Below, piece by piece: positions 9,913 through 46,837 of a DNA stretch of 64,000 nt. The number at the start of each line of letters is the position of its first letter. Positions within the stretch are counted from its first letter, which is position 1. This DNA is from Dermatemys mawii (lineage: Eukaryota; Chordata; Testudines; Dermatemydidae), in contig ML677386.1 in assembly GCA_007922305.1 (NCBI GenBank), forward strand, positions 8,082,679 through 8,146,678, given 5' to 3'. Under the pieces are notes generated by a model that made no database searches, was not told the DNA's origin, and saw nothing but the letters and a program-made list of their open reading frames with translations. The position numbers and the translations under genes were made by a program.

Positions 9913-12900
9913 GAAGAAGGCGGTATTTATACTGCAAATGGTGAATGTGTATACTGCACACTGGAACAATACTATGGGGGCATAAGGTGAAGGGGAGATG
10001 TATTTGCATGCATCTGTATATAAATTGTATAGATCTGCTTGCCAATCCCAGGTTTGTTTGAATCTTACTGGGAAATAGCTTTTAAGCCTGTCAGTATTGA
10101 AGTCTTTTTGGCAGCCAAGTCTTAAATACAGACTCTAATCACAACTGCACATGTTGTACAATCAGCCTAAAAACTGATTAACTTTTATATAAGCTTATGT
10201 TCAAGGGAGAAGTCAAGATGTTGAGTTGGCACTAGTTCAGTGTCTGAGTTTGTGTCTCTTTCCCATGCATGCAATAAACATGTATACCATATGTTTAAAA
10301 GAGAAAAGCAAAATTATATATAATGGGAGATTAAGAAGAATGACCATGGAATTGCCATCAGAAATTAGATGGGCCATTTGGATATAATATGATGGAACAA
10401 ACTGCTGGGAAAATACTTACTTTACTGAACCTACATAGTCTTCATATATTTTTATTAGTTGGTAGGTTTCTAATCAGAGTATGTACTTCAATATTTCATT
10501 GACACAGGGGTTTTCATTTCATTTCAAGAAAAATGAAAGAGGGGAACAAAACCACACTGGCTCATACTGTTGCTGTAGAAAAGGAAATGGGGAGGGGCCC
10601 TAATGGGGAGAGAATTTAAAGATATTTAGTAGCATACTTTTCCAAATTAATCTTTTGTATAAATGCCATTAGCATCACTGTCGTTACCCCTCAGATTAAT
10701 TTGGCCCTTCACGTTCAGTACAAAGGCATTTAATATAGATCTGTAGCACAGCTAACATCACAAGGGACAGAAATCATGCTTCAGACCATAAATTAATCAC
10801 CAGCTAGAGTCAGGCAAAAATAATTCCCTCTGGAATAATACTGCAGTTAGGTAGATTGGAGAGGGATTTGTACCTTCATTTCAAACATCCAACACTTGCC
10901 ACTATTGGAAACAGGATATTCAACTAAATGGCCCATCATTCTGGTCTGGTAGAGTAATTCTTGCGAGCTACGAGTTCTTAGCTTCCTTTATCAATCAAAT
11001 ATTATTTTCCATTCAGCCACCGACACAAAACCAATCCTTATATCAGTATGTAGCCCACAGTGGTCATATTTCCTACACAGAGTCACCAGGGCTCCCCATC
11101 TTCAATGGGTTTGCAGCAAGAATGAGTTGTGTAGCAGCTAGGACACGAACAGCTGCCAGGAAGTGCTCCTATTCAGTGGACTGCTGGCTTTCCTTTCCCA
11201 GGCAGTGGGTGCTTCATCTTTAAATTCAGTCTGACTTGCTGGTACAAACCCAGGAAGTGTTAGTCCATCTGTCAACCGAATATCCCAGTTCCTCTGCAGA
11301 GGTTTGCTGTCAGCTGTACAAGACTCTCCCCTCTCCCTACTTCAGGAATCTCTTTTTTTGGATAGACTCAGGAAGGATCCTGATAATCCGCACCATACTT
11401 TCCCTCTCCTAATAAGCCTCCACCAAGCGCTGTAAAGAAGTTTAGGAGCACACAATTCATTTACTACCACCCCCTAATCCAGCTGGTGTGATGACCGGGT
11501 AATGCAGGGTAAGCCTGGAGAAGTTCAGGTTTTATCAACAATGTTTGGCAAAGCTGATCCCAGAATCAAACATAATTTCTCATTGGTCTGGGGAATGGGA
11601 TCCAGGAGCATGGTGTGTTTCTGCTACCTAGCTATCACAGGATACGAGGGGGTGTACAAACCCCACACTGGGGAACAGAGGGTTAAGGAGCGCTCTGGTA
11701 ACAGGAGGCCCCTCCCAGCCATTTTTCATAGTCATTCCCTGGTGAACATCTGTCATGACCAGCATCCAGCTGACACTGGCTTCTTCACCTTCCGACTGTG
11801 GGAGACTACACTGAGTCATGCCTGGATGGACAACATCTAGGGATCCTTCTTTAGCATGCTGGTACATTTCGCAGTGCCAGAGTACAACACACAATATGTA
11901 ACAACTATGCACCCAATTTCAAGAGCCCCTTCTACCCAAGGATCTCATTAATGTTTGGAAAACTTAAAGTCAGTGCTCACCCTCTTCCATCCAGAAGGTA
12001 ATTATTATCTCTATTTTTACAATGGGACTAAAACCAAGGGACAGAGACCTTGTCTGCCTGTCCACATGGCCCAAAGGAACTCTGAGCCCCAGCCCAGCCT
12101 AGACCTCTCACTCTGACTCCCCAGTGTGTGTTTTAAAGAGAAACCAATTCAAACAAATTACTCTCCCCTCTCACCCTGACATTTTCCAGGTCATCTTCCT
12201 GCCTTTATTTACCCCCGTAAAGAACAGCCTAGTAAAGGCAGTGCATTAGTCAACGTGTGTGAAACTTTTCCGTCCTCCTGTTTGCTCTTTCAGACAGGGA
12301 CTGACTTCATTTTGTGTCTTAGCACAACATTAGCGCTTAAATTATAAAGAATCCTCCATGCTCCCACCAAACTGTAATCTGTCCTATTTCCATATTGGTG
12401 CCAGTCACTGCTGGATGTTGTCAGTAATGTTGGTTATTACTTGTTGGAACTCATAGGAGGGAGCCAGGTGAGAGAAGAGTTTCTTCAAATGTTTCCATAG
12501 TGGGTGTGGGGCTTGACCCCTGAAGAAGCAAGGGTTTGGCCCTACAGAACTCTGGTATCCACTGGAGAAATGAGGCCATGTACTTGTCTCCCAGCTCCAT
12601 AGCAATGACTAGAACCCCCATGAAATGGAAGCCTCCTGCACCATTAAGGGGGACCCTACAAAAGATAATACACCCAGGGTGCTGGATTCACTGCTGGCTG
12701 CTAAAACTGTGAAGCACAGAGCACTGGCCAGCAGGCCTTGCTCCTAGCCTGCCCAACGTGCAAGCCTTATATACTGGTGGGAAAGCAGCACTGAGATGGC
12801 TGCCTCTTCCTTCCATGCAGGACAGGAGAGAGGCATGCCTAGAGGAGACCCTTAACACAGAGATCCCTCCACTCGAGTATTTTTGCATGAAGTCTATGCC

Positions 12901-15900
12901 AGGGTATGCTGGCAACCTCTCCCTTGCTCCCTGGGAAAAAAGGGCTTTTCCAGAGAGTCCTTGATCTTCTGCCTCTGGGGGCCTGGAGTCCAAATGTAGC
13001 ACTTGTCTAATCTCACTCCCTCTCATTCTAGTTACTGATGCTTTCTGACACAGCTCTTCAGTCCTGATCTGCAGTAACCCTGCTGCTCTAGCACAACTCC
13101 TCCCCTAAACAAAGGCAGCTATTCAGTGCCAAGGGTGTAGTATTTTATACTATAGACAAATGGCCACCATTGTCACCCATACTGCAGCTCAGAGACACTA
13201 CATGCAAAATGTCTTTATTTCAGAACATCAATTCCTGTTCCTTCATCAGCAGGATGAAGAGCCCAAGCAGACAACTAAAACAGAGTTGGGCCTGTCCACC
13301 AGCTTAGGGACAAAACAGTCAGCCATGCCCCACTTCTACACACGTGCTCTTGTTCTTCCACCACACAAGACAGATGGGAAAGTAACAACAGGGATAGACT
13401 TGACCTGGACTGATACTGCAGGGTCCTTCACTCCCCAGTACCTAGAAGGTCACAGCCTTCCCTCAGCCCTCAGGGAGAGCACAAGGCTTGCCTGTCTACC
13501 TACCTTGTTGCAGCCTTCTGCTACTGCTCCTCAAGGAATTATTTATTTGTCTGGCCACCACTTTCCCCTCCCCCACCCTTATAGACCTTCCCCCGTCACT
13601 TATCTCTGCCACCTGGGAGTCAGCACAATCACTTGCAGCTGCTTACCTGGATCAGCTGGTTGTCAGCACCTGCCTGCTGGGCTTCTCCTTAGGCCAGGGC
13701 TTGCTGCTCAGACACTTAAAGGGGCAGACCACTACTACAGTGCCCCACTGAAATCAGTGGGCTCCATGCAAGTGTAACCTATACTTTTGTACCCCACACT
13801 TGCTCTGTATGGCATTCTGGCCTTAGGGGCTGGGCCACATGTAAGTTGATGAGCCTTCTATAGCAGTGTACTAACAAAGAGGTGTTGGATCCAGAGGGGA
13901 CAAGCCCTGCTGCCAATGACCTACACTGAGGTGTGGTGTTACACAAGCACAGGATGAAGCTCACTGCAGGATTAAGGCCTAAGTTTATACACCAAACCCA
14001 TTGCCATGGTAGCTGACCACCTCAATTCAGTACTAGCCATCAACTGGAGCATCACAAAATGAGAACATTCATGTTTCTAATTACCTGATGAGTGAGGTAT
14101 CTGACTTTTGACAGTTGCATTTCCAGTTGGCTGAGAACACAAAAGGAGCAGCTTTCCTACAAATAGCCAGATAAACCTGTTTCCATCTACAAATCTCTCA
14201 GATCTGCATATTATCATATTAGTCTCAGCAAAGATCCACAGACATCAAGAGACAATTGACACTGGACACAGTGGCTTCTCAAGTGTGGGTCATTTTCCCT
14301 TAGTGAGTCACTGGGACAGCGGCAGCAGAGTGTGATACAATAAAATTGCCATAGCAGTTGCGGATGGATTAACACTAAATGGAACCTGCATCAGCCACAA
14401 GCGCATGGCATCAAAATGACTCACTTGTTTCTGGGAGGTTCAGGTCCGTCTCCGCAGAAATTCTGGGGTCTCTTTTGGCTCCTCGGACTCAGCTCAGCCC
14501 ATCTGCTTGATCCTACCTAATCTGCTATGGGCTACATTGCAGTAGGAATGTCATGAAAAGTTCAGTGCAATAGCACAGCAGGAGGCAGATGGTGCATAAA
14601 AGAAAAACAGTGATCAGACTGACATGTTGCAGGATTTCTGATTTTCATGCTGTCATGGGAGACCCAAGGAAACTGCTGTCAGCAGAATCAGATAGTGAAG
14701 TGAATTCAGAAGATTGTTGAAAGAGAAGGTAAAAAGTTTTGGAACACTTAGAGCGGCTAAATTGCTCAATACTCTGCATCTCCAAGAGAAGAATGTGATG
14801 TCTGGGTTCCCTTACTATGGTATTATACACCGCACTAATTCACAAAACTGACTAACCTCTTACCAGGCACAATTACAGCTCATTATATAGGGAATATTCA
14901 AAACAGTCATATTGACCTGAGGCTTTGCTTGTCATTTGCAATTATGATAATAATTTGCATTTCTATAGCATTTTTCTTCCCTCCCCCGCCAAAAAATCAT
15001 AAAGAACATTACAGAAATACCTTCTCTCACCATTAAACAAACACACACAGCTGCCATGTTTTGGGATAGAAAATGGCAGATGTTGAAGAGCAAGGTTTAG
15101 GACAGCAAGTGAAAGATACTATATCCAATAAAAACTCAAGGTGGAAGGAGGAAGGCCGGATGTAACTACCCCTAGTGCCAAACATGCCAGGCAACTTTCA
15201 GTGCTGAGCATCCTCGCTTCCAGGTGACGTTACTGTGAGCTGTGGGCGCTCGGTGCATCTTAAAATCAAACAGTGCTGCGTTAAAGCACAGCAGGGGATC
15301 TTCAGTGAGTGCCAGCAGAGTCTTCATGGACCAATTCATGCACAATGCATTAATGCACTCTACACATCACACCCCTGGAGTGCATATTACCACACCACGT
15401 GGACGAGTCCTCAGAGTGCTTCCTTTTCTGAATATTTTAGAGGAGCAAATTGATTTCCAGATCAGCCCCTGAAATGACTTGGTGGATATGTACGGTCACA
15501 TCTTAAAACACAAAAGAATGACAGCACATACCTTGTTCTCCTTACAGTTTTATGCACACAGGTTTAAAAGCACCTCTGGGTGACTGGATGGCACAGAGCA
15601 TGGAGAAAGGGCTATGTAGTCTTACATCCGTAGATCTTCATTTGACTCCAAGCCAGAGACCCTCTTCTCCTGCTGCAGGATCTAAGTCCTCGGTATCCTG
15701 TGCAGGGGTGAAATCCACACTTGTGCAGAGACCAGCACACACCCTTATGGCCTAAGTGTGATTTAAGGGATGCAAAGGCCTATGGCTGGCCCCTCTGTAC
15801 AGGGTGGATTTCACCCTGGAAAAATAGGGCTCTGCATAATTAGTAACTGAAAGTAGCTATCACCAGTTGTTTCTTATTGGCCCATTAATATTGCAGTTGA

Positions 15901-16494
15901 TGAACCCTGTCCAGTTCTCAGTGCTCAAGCATTTACATCTCTTCCCTCCACAATAACACAAACACACTCCCCAATCTGCAGCTACCCAGTGGCTGCCTTT
16001 ACACAAACAAAGGAGACAATGTGTATGGAGACACAATTACTCCCTCAGTCCTAGAGATCATGGGCCCTCCAGGTCAGGGTTGTTTGACAAGGGGATTTTA
16101 ATTTTCTACTGGAAATTTTAGAATTTTGAATGGTTTTCCCCCCCAAGATGAACCACCATAATTTTTTCCACACACAAAAAAAAATCATAGGTAAAAATTG
16201 AAGCATTGGATTTTGGTTTTATGGGGAGGGTGTTTTGTTTTTGTGGGTTTTTGTGTAGGAGGTTTAGTTGAAAAACCAAGACATTTCAAATGAAATGGAA
16301 GTATTCTCTCAGAAATATTTGCTTCCCTCAAAAAAGCCATTTTCCATTAAAAAAATAGAAAAATTTCTACCAGCCTTAAGTGAGATGGAGTTAGAGGAAT
16401 CACACACTTTTGTAGATGAAACCTGAACTTTGAATCTGGACTTCACAGATAAATGCAGGGGGACTGATGTTCAACCAAAGTGTTTAAGAATTTT
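9913..16494. other. Intergenic, few recognisable elements
   Basis: A weak MIR/L2-like segment (about 11955-12060, with AATTATTATCTCTATTTTTAC then GGACAGAGACC) and AT-rich segments at 16090-16380 (possibly a MITE) are the only repeat hints. The 205-codon frame at 13160-13777 lacks domain features and is crossed by low-complexity sequence. No exon-like conserved block was recognised. Confidence 0.4.
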
Positions 16495-16618
16495 TTCATT
16501 TCATAGATTCATAGAGATTAGGTCCAGAAGGGATCATTAGATCACCTAACCTGACCTTCTGTATATCACAGACCATTGAATTTCATCCAGCTACCCTATA
16601 CTGAGTTCTGTAATTAGT
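16495..16618 (-). mobile_element. CR1 LINE 3' end fragment
   Basis: TTTCATAGATTCATAGAG at the left is the inverted CR1 3'-terminal repeat. It is followed by CCAGAAGGGATCATTAGATC and CTGACCTTCTGTATATCACA, the usual CR1 3' UTR words. Confidence 0.8.
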
Positions 16619-17229
16619 GTTTGCTTAAAGAATAAGGCATAACTCTGTTCTCTCCCCCTTATCAAGGTTATATGAGACCTAGGGCTTTTTTCTGCATGTA
16701 TTTGTACATGTAGGGGAGAAGTGATGGGGGGTGGGGAGAAGTAAAGGATGCAAAGCCACGAGATGGAAGCAAGAGAGGATGATTACAGGATTAAGTGGAG
16801 GGAAATTGGCCTACTGACTTCTGTTTCCCTCTTTTCTCAGCAAAGCTTTATTTGCTTTCCCCTCTTCCTCTCAGTCCCTGAGCCTTTTCAGGTCTTCACT
16901 ATTAAATTTAGCAGGAAAATTATTAATTTGATTGCTTATAGGAGTTGCCCAAAGATAAATACGTGCAGCTTAATAAACCTTATTAGCAGGAAGGAAGAAG
17001 AGAAGATTTAATTAATGTGCTTGTAGTAATGGTTGCAAAGCACTTTTGAAGATGAAGAGTGCCATGAGTAGAATGCTGCCCTCAGAAGTCATGCACATGT
17101 ATCTGATGGCAGAAGACAGCTCTAAATATTACTACAGTCTTTCAGGGAACAAGTAGCACATGTAATGACTTCTCTTGGCTGTATGTAAGAGTGAGGGAGC
17201 TCACAGATACTCTACCCCTTTGCATCCTT

Positions 17230-18720
17230 GGAGTGTTGTTGTCGCAGAAGGTGCAGGGAAATGGGACTTCTGAATCCTTTGCCTTGCATAGGTTGGCTCA
17301 CAAGGCTGCTGGTGGTAAAATTGTTGAGCCATCAGTGTAGGCTTGTGTGATTGCCTTGCCAGTAGAATTTTCTCTTCAGGGCAGGCGTATATAGTCCCAG
17401 GGAATGGAGGGTGGCCCTGGAGTCCTTTAGAGAATGTAAGGATTCATCTGACTTCTGGTTAAAAAGATGAGTTTCAACTAAGGGCAGGACCTCCCTGGAA
17501 AACCCCGCAGTGGAAAGCCATGATTCATGGCACATTGTAATGGCAGTAGCCATCGTCCTTGAAGATATATCTGTGGCATCTACTGCTGATTGAAGAGTGG
17601 TTCTGGCAACCCCATTGCCATTGCCTGCCACAATGACAGCCTGAAATTGAGCTCTGTCCTGTTGCAGAAGTTCATACTTAGCCATCGGTGTTTGGTAATT
17701 GGTTATTCTGAACCAAAGTGAATAGAAGTGAAGACCTTCTTTCCCCAAAAATTAAGTCATTAACCCCTTTATTGACCAGATTGGATCTAGGCTGGTGCTG
17801 GCCAGATATCTCCATGGCAGCCTGGACAACCAAGGAGTTAGGAGCAGGATGAGAAAAGACAAATTATGCCCCTTTGACTAGGACAAAATAGCATTTTTCT
17901 GGCCTCTTGGGATAAGGGCACAGGTCTCGGGGATATACCAGACTGTTCTAGCTGGTTCAGCTGGATCCACAGGATTGGAGGATGTCCAGGTGTTTATTCT
18001 GAGAATCCTGAACTCCCCTCCACACACACACACCCGAAGATCTGTAACTCCTCTGAAACCATATGTAACAGTTCCTGGAATTGTTTATGGTCATTGGGGA
18101 GGATGGGGATACTGGAACAATTGCTTCATTCAGCGATGAGGACAGTCTCATTGGTACCAGTGGAACTGCCAGATCTGGTGCATAATTCTCCTCTTCCATG
18201 GGGTCAGGAGGAAGGTGCCTGTCCTCTCACAGGGGAAAGGTGGACTAACCCCCTACAGGATCTTGTTCTCTCTTCAGGGTGGTGCTGGGGACAGTCTAGT
18301 ATCCATAACAAGTCCGGGGGGAGAAAAGGAAATTCCCCGGGATGAGGAATTTAACTAACTACCAAACTTCACTCAGAACTATCAGATAAAATTATTTAAC
18401 TATATATAAAAAAATATATGCCTATGTATTTACAGACTGAAGGATAAAGGAAGACGAAGCTTCGGAGAGTGGAGGTTCTGACCCTGGCCATGGAGTGGTG
18501 GGAAGGAACTGAAGAGGTGGTCAGTCCCTTTATCTCCTTGGTTGGTGGCATGAGGAGAGTGAAGACAAACGTTTGTGCCCCACACACACAGCCTTCCAGA
18601 ATTTTCCAGTTCCGGGTGCATGGAGCGCATGTGTGCCCACAGTGGAACACACACAGGCACCGGCACTCAAAGGAGGAAAATCACCAGAGAGATTTTCAGA
18701 ATTGATTAGCAATCAGCTCT
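17230..18720 (-). mobile_element. DIRS retrotransposon remnant with gag-like region
   Basis: The minus-strand frame 17332-17748 reads VARTTLQSAVDATDISSRTM, then ESWLSTAGFSREVLP, then SLHSLKDSRATLHSLGLYTP. These are the words of the DIRS ORF1 (gag-like) product of amphibian and reptile elements as I remember them. The frame at 17957-18199 looks like its upstream part, and 18396-18720 may be leader sequence. No reverse transcriptase, methylase or recombinase follows, so the copy is truncated. The boundaries are approximate. Confidence 0.65.
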
Positions 18721-18941
18721 CAGCAGCTCCCCTTGTTCTTCCACTGAGCTGCTGGATGCTGATCACTTTTCAAAAATCTGGTTCTTCTTGTTACTGGGAT
18801 ACATTCAGTCAAGGTGCTGTGCTCCAGCGTTGCACACAATGCTGCACAGGCATGTTGTGACGCAACCAGGGCTAAATCCTGTTACAAAGTTATGTGGACA
18901 TGAATGTCATGTCGGGATCTACTAACATTTCCATGAGCTAG

Positions 18942-19045
18942 AGGCCTGATCCTGCGAACTCTTACTCATGCAACGAGCCTTCACTCACATCAGCAGACCC
19001 ATCGAGGTCAATGGTGCTATACATGAATGAAGGTTGTAGCTCTGA
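18942..19045. mobile_element. Degenerate MITE, GGCCTGATCCTGC family
   Basis: GAGGCCTGATCCTGCGAACT followed by CTTACTCATG resembles one arm of a common turtle palindromic MITE. The opposite arm is poorly preserved. Confidence 0.45.
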
Positions 19046-19228
19046 GATCGACTGTTAAAAAAAAGCTGGAACAAATAAGAAAGGGGATCGGATCCTGAGA
19101 AAAAAATAGTAGTGCTGAATGTAGTAGTTCTGGTTATGTCCTGGTTTGTGCTCCACTTCTCACTATTTTGGTTGGAGCCTTTATGTGCTTCTGTAATAGG
19201 AATAAGAAATAACCAAGGTCACCGAAGT

Positions 19229-19437
19229 GACAGAGTGTCCTGTGGCACCTTAAAGACTAACTAAAATTTTAGAGCATAAGCTTTCATAGGCTAATACCCA
19301 CTTCGTCAGATGCATCCAACGAAGTGGGTATTAGCCCACAAAAGCTTATGCTCTAAAATTTTAGTTAGTCTTTAAGGTGCCACAGGACTCTTTGTCCCTT
19401 CTGCAATTCCAGACTAACACAGCTACCCCTCTGATTC
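19229..19437. repeat. Long hairpin repeat, 76-bp arms
   Basis: Arms 19229-19304 and 19321-19395 are inverse complements with about five mismatches, separated by a 16-bp loop. The tail to about 19437 (CAGACTAACACAGCTACCCC) belongs to the same dispersed repeat, which I recall from turtle genomes in this same arrangement. The class was not determined. Confidence 0.85.
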
Positions 19438-19495
19438 AAGGTCACCGAGCAAGTCTGTGGCAGAGTCAGGAGCACAAGCTGGAACTCTTAATACT

Positions 19496-19680
19496 TGGGC
19501 CTTATCTATACAGGGGTTTTAAGCCACTGATGTAGCAGCACTAGTGCAAACCCCTAGTGTAGATGCACTGCACCAGTAACCAGGCTAAGGTACGGCATTG
19601 CAAAAGTCTGTACAAGTTTGCATTGCATTGGTATAGCCATACTCCAGTGACTAAGAGCCCCAATATAGACAAAGCCTCAA
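19496..19680. mobile_element. MITE with CTTATCTATA inverted ends
   Basis: GGGCCTTATCTATACAGGGG at the left pairs imperfectly with CCCCAATATAGACAAAGCCTC at the right. The interior has the degenerate palindrome TAGCAGCACTAGTGCAAACC. It is non-coding. Confidence 0.65.
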
Positions 19681-20224
19681 TCCTGTTCTTGAATTACAAA
19701 ATTGCGCTTCATACAGTGATCAGCTCTCCACTTGGCCTACTCTAGCTGCACAATGGTGTCCAATATGTTCGCCACTAGCCACATGTGGCGAATAGGCAAT
19801 CGAATTGTGCTAATGCAATATGTGGGTCTGTGAATCCACTTTTTCAGCAGTAAATTTTATAAAATCCAAGTAAAATCTGGAGGCTGAGTTAAGATGCGTG
19901 GTCAGTATGAATTATATACCAGATTTCAGGGTTATGGTAGTAGTGTGTAGTATGTTTATTAATCCTTTTTTATAACGTGGTGAATAAGAAAAAATCAAAA
20001 CCATAAGCGTGGCTAGCATCGAATTTCTATTGGACACCAACTGACTTCGTAGCTTGCTTTTGTGACTTTGCAGCTTGCTTTTGTGACTTTGCAGGATGGC
20101 TCCATCTTGTGATGAAAGATTGCACTGCATCCAAATGTGAATTTCTTTAACAGGAGGAATTCAACTTTTTTCACCCAGATACCAGCACCTTCATGATTTA
20201 TTCTAGCTAAAGAACCTAAGAAAA

Positions 20225-20432
20225 ATCTTGACAGAGCTTCTCCTGTCAGTTCAGTTAATCCACTTCAGTGAGAGGTAGTAGCTAAGTGAAGAGAAGCGCT
20301 CTTGCCGACATAGCTGTCTACACCAACATGTAGATCAGTAGAACTACGTCGCTCAGTGGTGTGGATTATTTATATCTGTGAGTGACATATTGATACAGAA
20401 GTAATTCTGTAGTGTGAACCAGGGCTCAGAGA
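20225..20432. mobile_element. Degenerate MITE (CGACATAGCTGTCTACACC type)
   Basis: CTCTTGCCGACATAGCTGTC, GAACTACGTCGCTCAGTGG and GTGTGAACCAGGGC are words of a very common turtle MITE with partial internal inversion. The edges are diffuse. Confidence 0.55.
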
Positions 20433-21440
20433 GACTCTCCCCAGCATACGCTATAGACAGCTGATTAGAAGGAAAACCAGGTTCAAATCCCTTCTTGTTG
20501 CCTAAATCTCCTTGCGAATCAAATCTGAAAAATCAAGATGGTTTGTTGCACAAAATGATAAAATGAACCATTCTGATATTTCCAAAAAGTTTTCTTTTGG
20601 ACAGAAATTAGCCAAAATCACCGCAAATTCACCCAATCTTACAGTGGATCCACGTCTGCATTTTTCAGTGGAAAAAAAATTTAGTCTGAAAAATTTCACT
20701 CAGCTTTAGTTGTAACTCATACCTTACCCTTCACATGCAAGTCAGAACCGCTAGCTGTTGGGGGCCAAGGAGCCCACTGTACATGGTTCGGCCCAATGCC
20801 CCGAGTCAGAAACCTCCCCCTTCTTCCCAGGGCCTCTGCCAACACTCAGAGTCCTCCTTGCCGCCCTCCAGTTCATACTGGATTACTGACTGCCAGGGAG
20901 CCCCTCTCTGCTACCCCACTTTACTGGGCCACAGGCTGTTTTTCCTCCAGTAGGTCTGCTTGTTCTTTTTCCCTCACCTGCTCCAGCAGGGGAGGCAAGG
21001 TAAGCCTGGCACAGGTACAGCTGAATCCTAACCCTTCCCATCTCTTAAAGGCCCAGCTCATACTGGGAAAGCCCCAAGCACTTTGCACACAGCACTAACA
21101 TTCCTCCACATTCCTGGAGTGTCAGGGAGCAGTGGTGGACAGTACTATCTGCAACTACGGCTGTCCAAGATGCCATGTGACTTTTCTACTTCATTTAAAA
21201 TATCATGGTAATCTAGTCTTTCCTCCCCCAACCTCCTTATGGATTTAAGATGTAATATTTTTCTGCTTCCATTAGAAAATAAAAATAAATTGGAACACAG
21301 GGTGTTATGTTGGGCAAAGCTGTCCCAGAATTGTTCAGATCACACGGTTTTAACAATGGTCTGATTTTTTAAAAAAATCATTATTCACAAGTTTTAGTCA
21401 TTATCATTTTCAGCTTCGCTTGCAGGGATAAAACCTATAT
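20433..21440. other. Intergenic, AT-rich then GC-richer block
   Basis: Positions 20500-20710 are AT-rich and MITE-like. Positions 20735-21110 are C-rich with TCTTAAAGGCCCAGC and may be part of an LTR element. Neither is certain. Confidence 0.35.
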
Positions 21441-21658
21441 CAATGGTTCTTGAACTTCTGTAGCAGTGATCCTTTTCACCCTGCAAGCCTCTGAGTGTGA
21501 CCCCCTCCCACCTTATAAATTAAAAAACAAACACTATTATAAATGCTAGATACAAAGCAGGGTGGGGGTGGGGGTGGGGGTACTGACAGCTTGCAACCCC
21601 CCATGTAATAACCTTGCAACTCCCTGAGTGATCACAACCCTCACTTTGAGAACCCCTG
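21441..21658. mobile_element. hAT MITE (TTCTCAAACTT type)
   Basis: The ends CAATGGTTCTTGAACTT and CTTTGAGAACCCCTG are inverted repeats. The flanks ACCTATAT and GTCTATAT are an imperfect 8-bp duplication (6 of 8). A small GGGGGT tandem lies at about 21560-21580. Confidence 0.75.
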
Positions 21659-21904
21659 GTCTATATAACCAGGTTGAAGATAGGAGTTAAAAGTTGTTTC
21701 GGGGACACTAGACTCTGAATTCCCCTGCCAATTTTGGGGGTTTTGTAAATCTGAGTTTCCTGGGTATTCTAATCTCTTCCCTGTTGCTGGATCACACAAA
21801 CAAAAGAGGGAACTTACTATCCCTCCACTCTTGCAAACTGCTTCATGCAGGCACTGGAGCCAATGGGGTTCCACTCTCTGCCCACCTGGTGCAGTTTGCA
21901 GGAG

Positions 21905-22165
21905 CGGGGGCCTAAGCTAGGGGATGGCCCTGCGCACTGGAGAGGGCACTGAATTCAAAGACAGGTGACTTGGGTTTTGGCTCCTCTCAGCACAGACTTG
22001 CTGTGTGACCTTTGGCAAGTCACTTCATTTGTCTGGGCCTGTTTCCTGTCCCCATGCTTTGTCTATTAAACCGTAAGCATTTGACAGCCAGGACGGTCTC
22101 ACTGTGTTTGTACAGTACCGAGCACAAGGGACCTCTGGGCATTACTGTAACACAAATAATAAATT
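21905..22165 (+). mobile_element. MIR/CORE-type SINE, long form
   Basis: CTTGCTGTGTGACCTTTGGC and AAGTCACTTCATTTG are the MIR core. The 3' tail TTGTACAGTACCGAGCACAA, then CATTACTGTAACACAAATAA, is the longer turtle-type end. It lies about 0.9 kb downstream of the URB2 stop codon. Confidence 0.8.
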
Positions 22166-23016
22166 GTTCACGATGTGGGGAAGACTGAAACTGACTATAC
22201 ATAAAGTCAACAAAATAAAAGCAAAAACTTTCCCCCTCTAATCTCTTTCACTTATGGAAAATTTAGGTATTACTTGTAAAGACACCAAAAAGTATTCAGG
22301 GAAAACGATTCACTTTAGTTATATATTTGCACAAATTAACTAAGTATGTGTGATTTTATGAAACAGTCACAGGAGGGCAGCATCAGATCAACAAAGTGTT
22401 TTGGTTTTGACGGAAGGAGATATTTGATAAAGCTTTCTAGCAGGTCAGGGTTTAGGACGATACTTTATAAGATGCTGTAGAAAAACTTACTGGCCAGACA
22501 GATACAAACACCTCTTCAGGTTTTCTAAAAATGTGTATTTACACAATATTTTACAGTTGCACACAAATAAATGTATTTGGCATGAATGTAAAAAAAAAAA
22601 AAGTATGGCCTCGGGGCACTACCATTATTTAGTGCCTCTCCACATTGTAAATGACAACTGGGCAGTTGCATAATAACTGACGGTTTTCACTCAGTACATT
22701 CTTTGCTTGCACAAGAAAATTACATAAGGTCCCAGATCCTGCAACAAGTAGCACATATACAGGCTGCAGAGAAAGATTTCAATGGGGCTCTGCACAGTTG
22801 CAGCAGGGCTGAGGCCTAAGCAAGTGTCTTTTTCCTACCATAGACGTAGAGGCCAGTTATACAGGGACATATAATTCAATATTTTACTTTTAACAAAACA
22901 ACTGATGGCATGATCCTGCAACGTGTTGATCATTCCGAACTCAATCAGAGCTGAGGTTTCTCAGCTCCGCACAAGACCAACTCCTTACTGATTATGCAAA
23001 TGTTAGGAAGGATACA
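22166..23016 (-). other. URB2: URB2 3' flank, probably 3' UTR in part
   Basis: The sequence directly after the URB2 stop is AT-rich. I did not find a clear AATAAA on the minus strand close to the stop, so the 3' end is undefined. A degenerate MITE arm lies at about 22735-22830 (CAGATCCTGCAACAAG). Confidence 0.4.

Positions 23017-46837
<23,821 letters not shown>

Noticed and set aside
13160..13777. 205-codon plus-strand frame
   Set aside because: It has no recognisable domain, signal or coding bias, and no adjacent exon. It overlaps another open frame.
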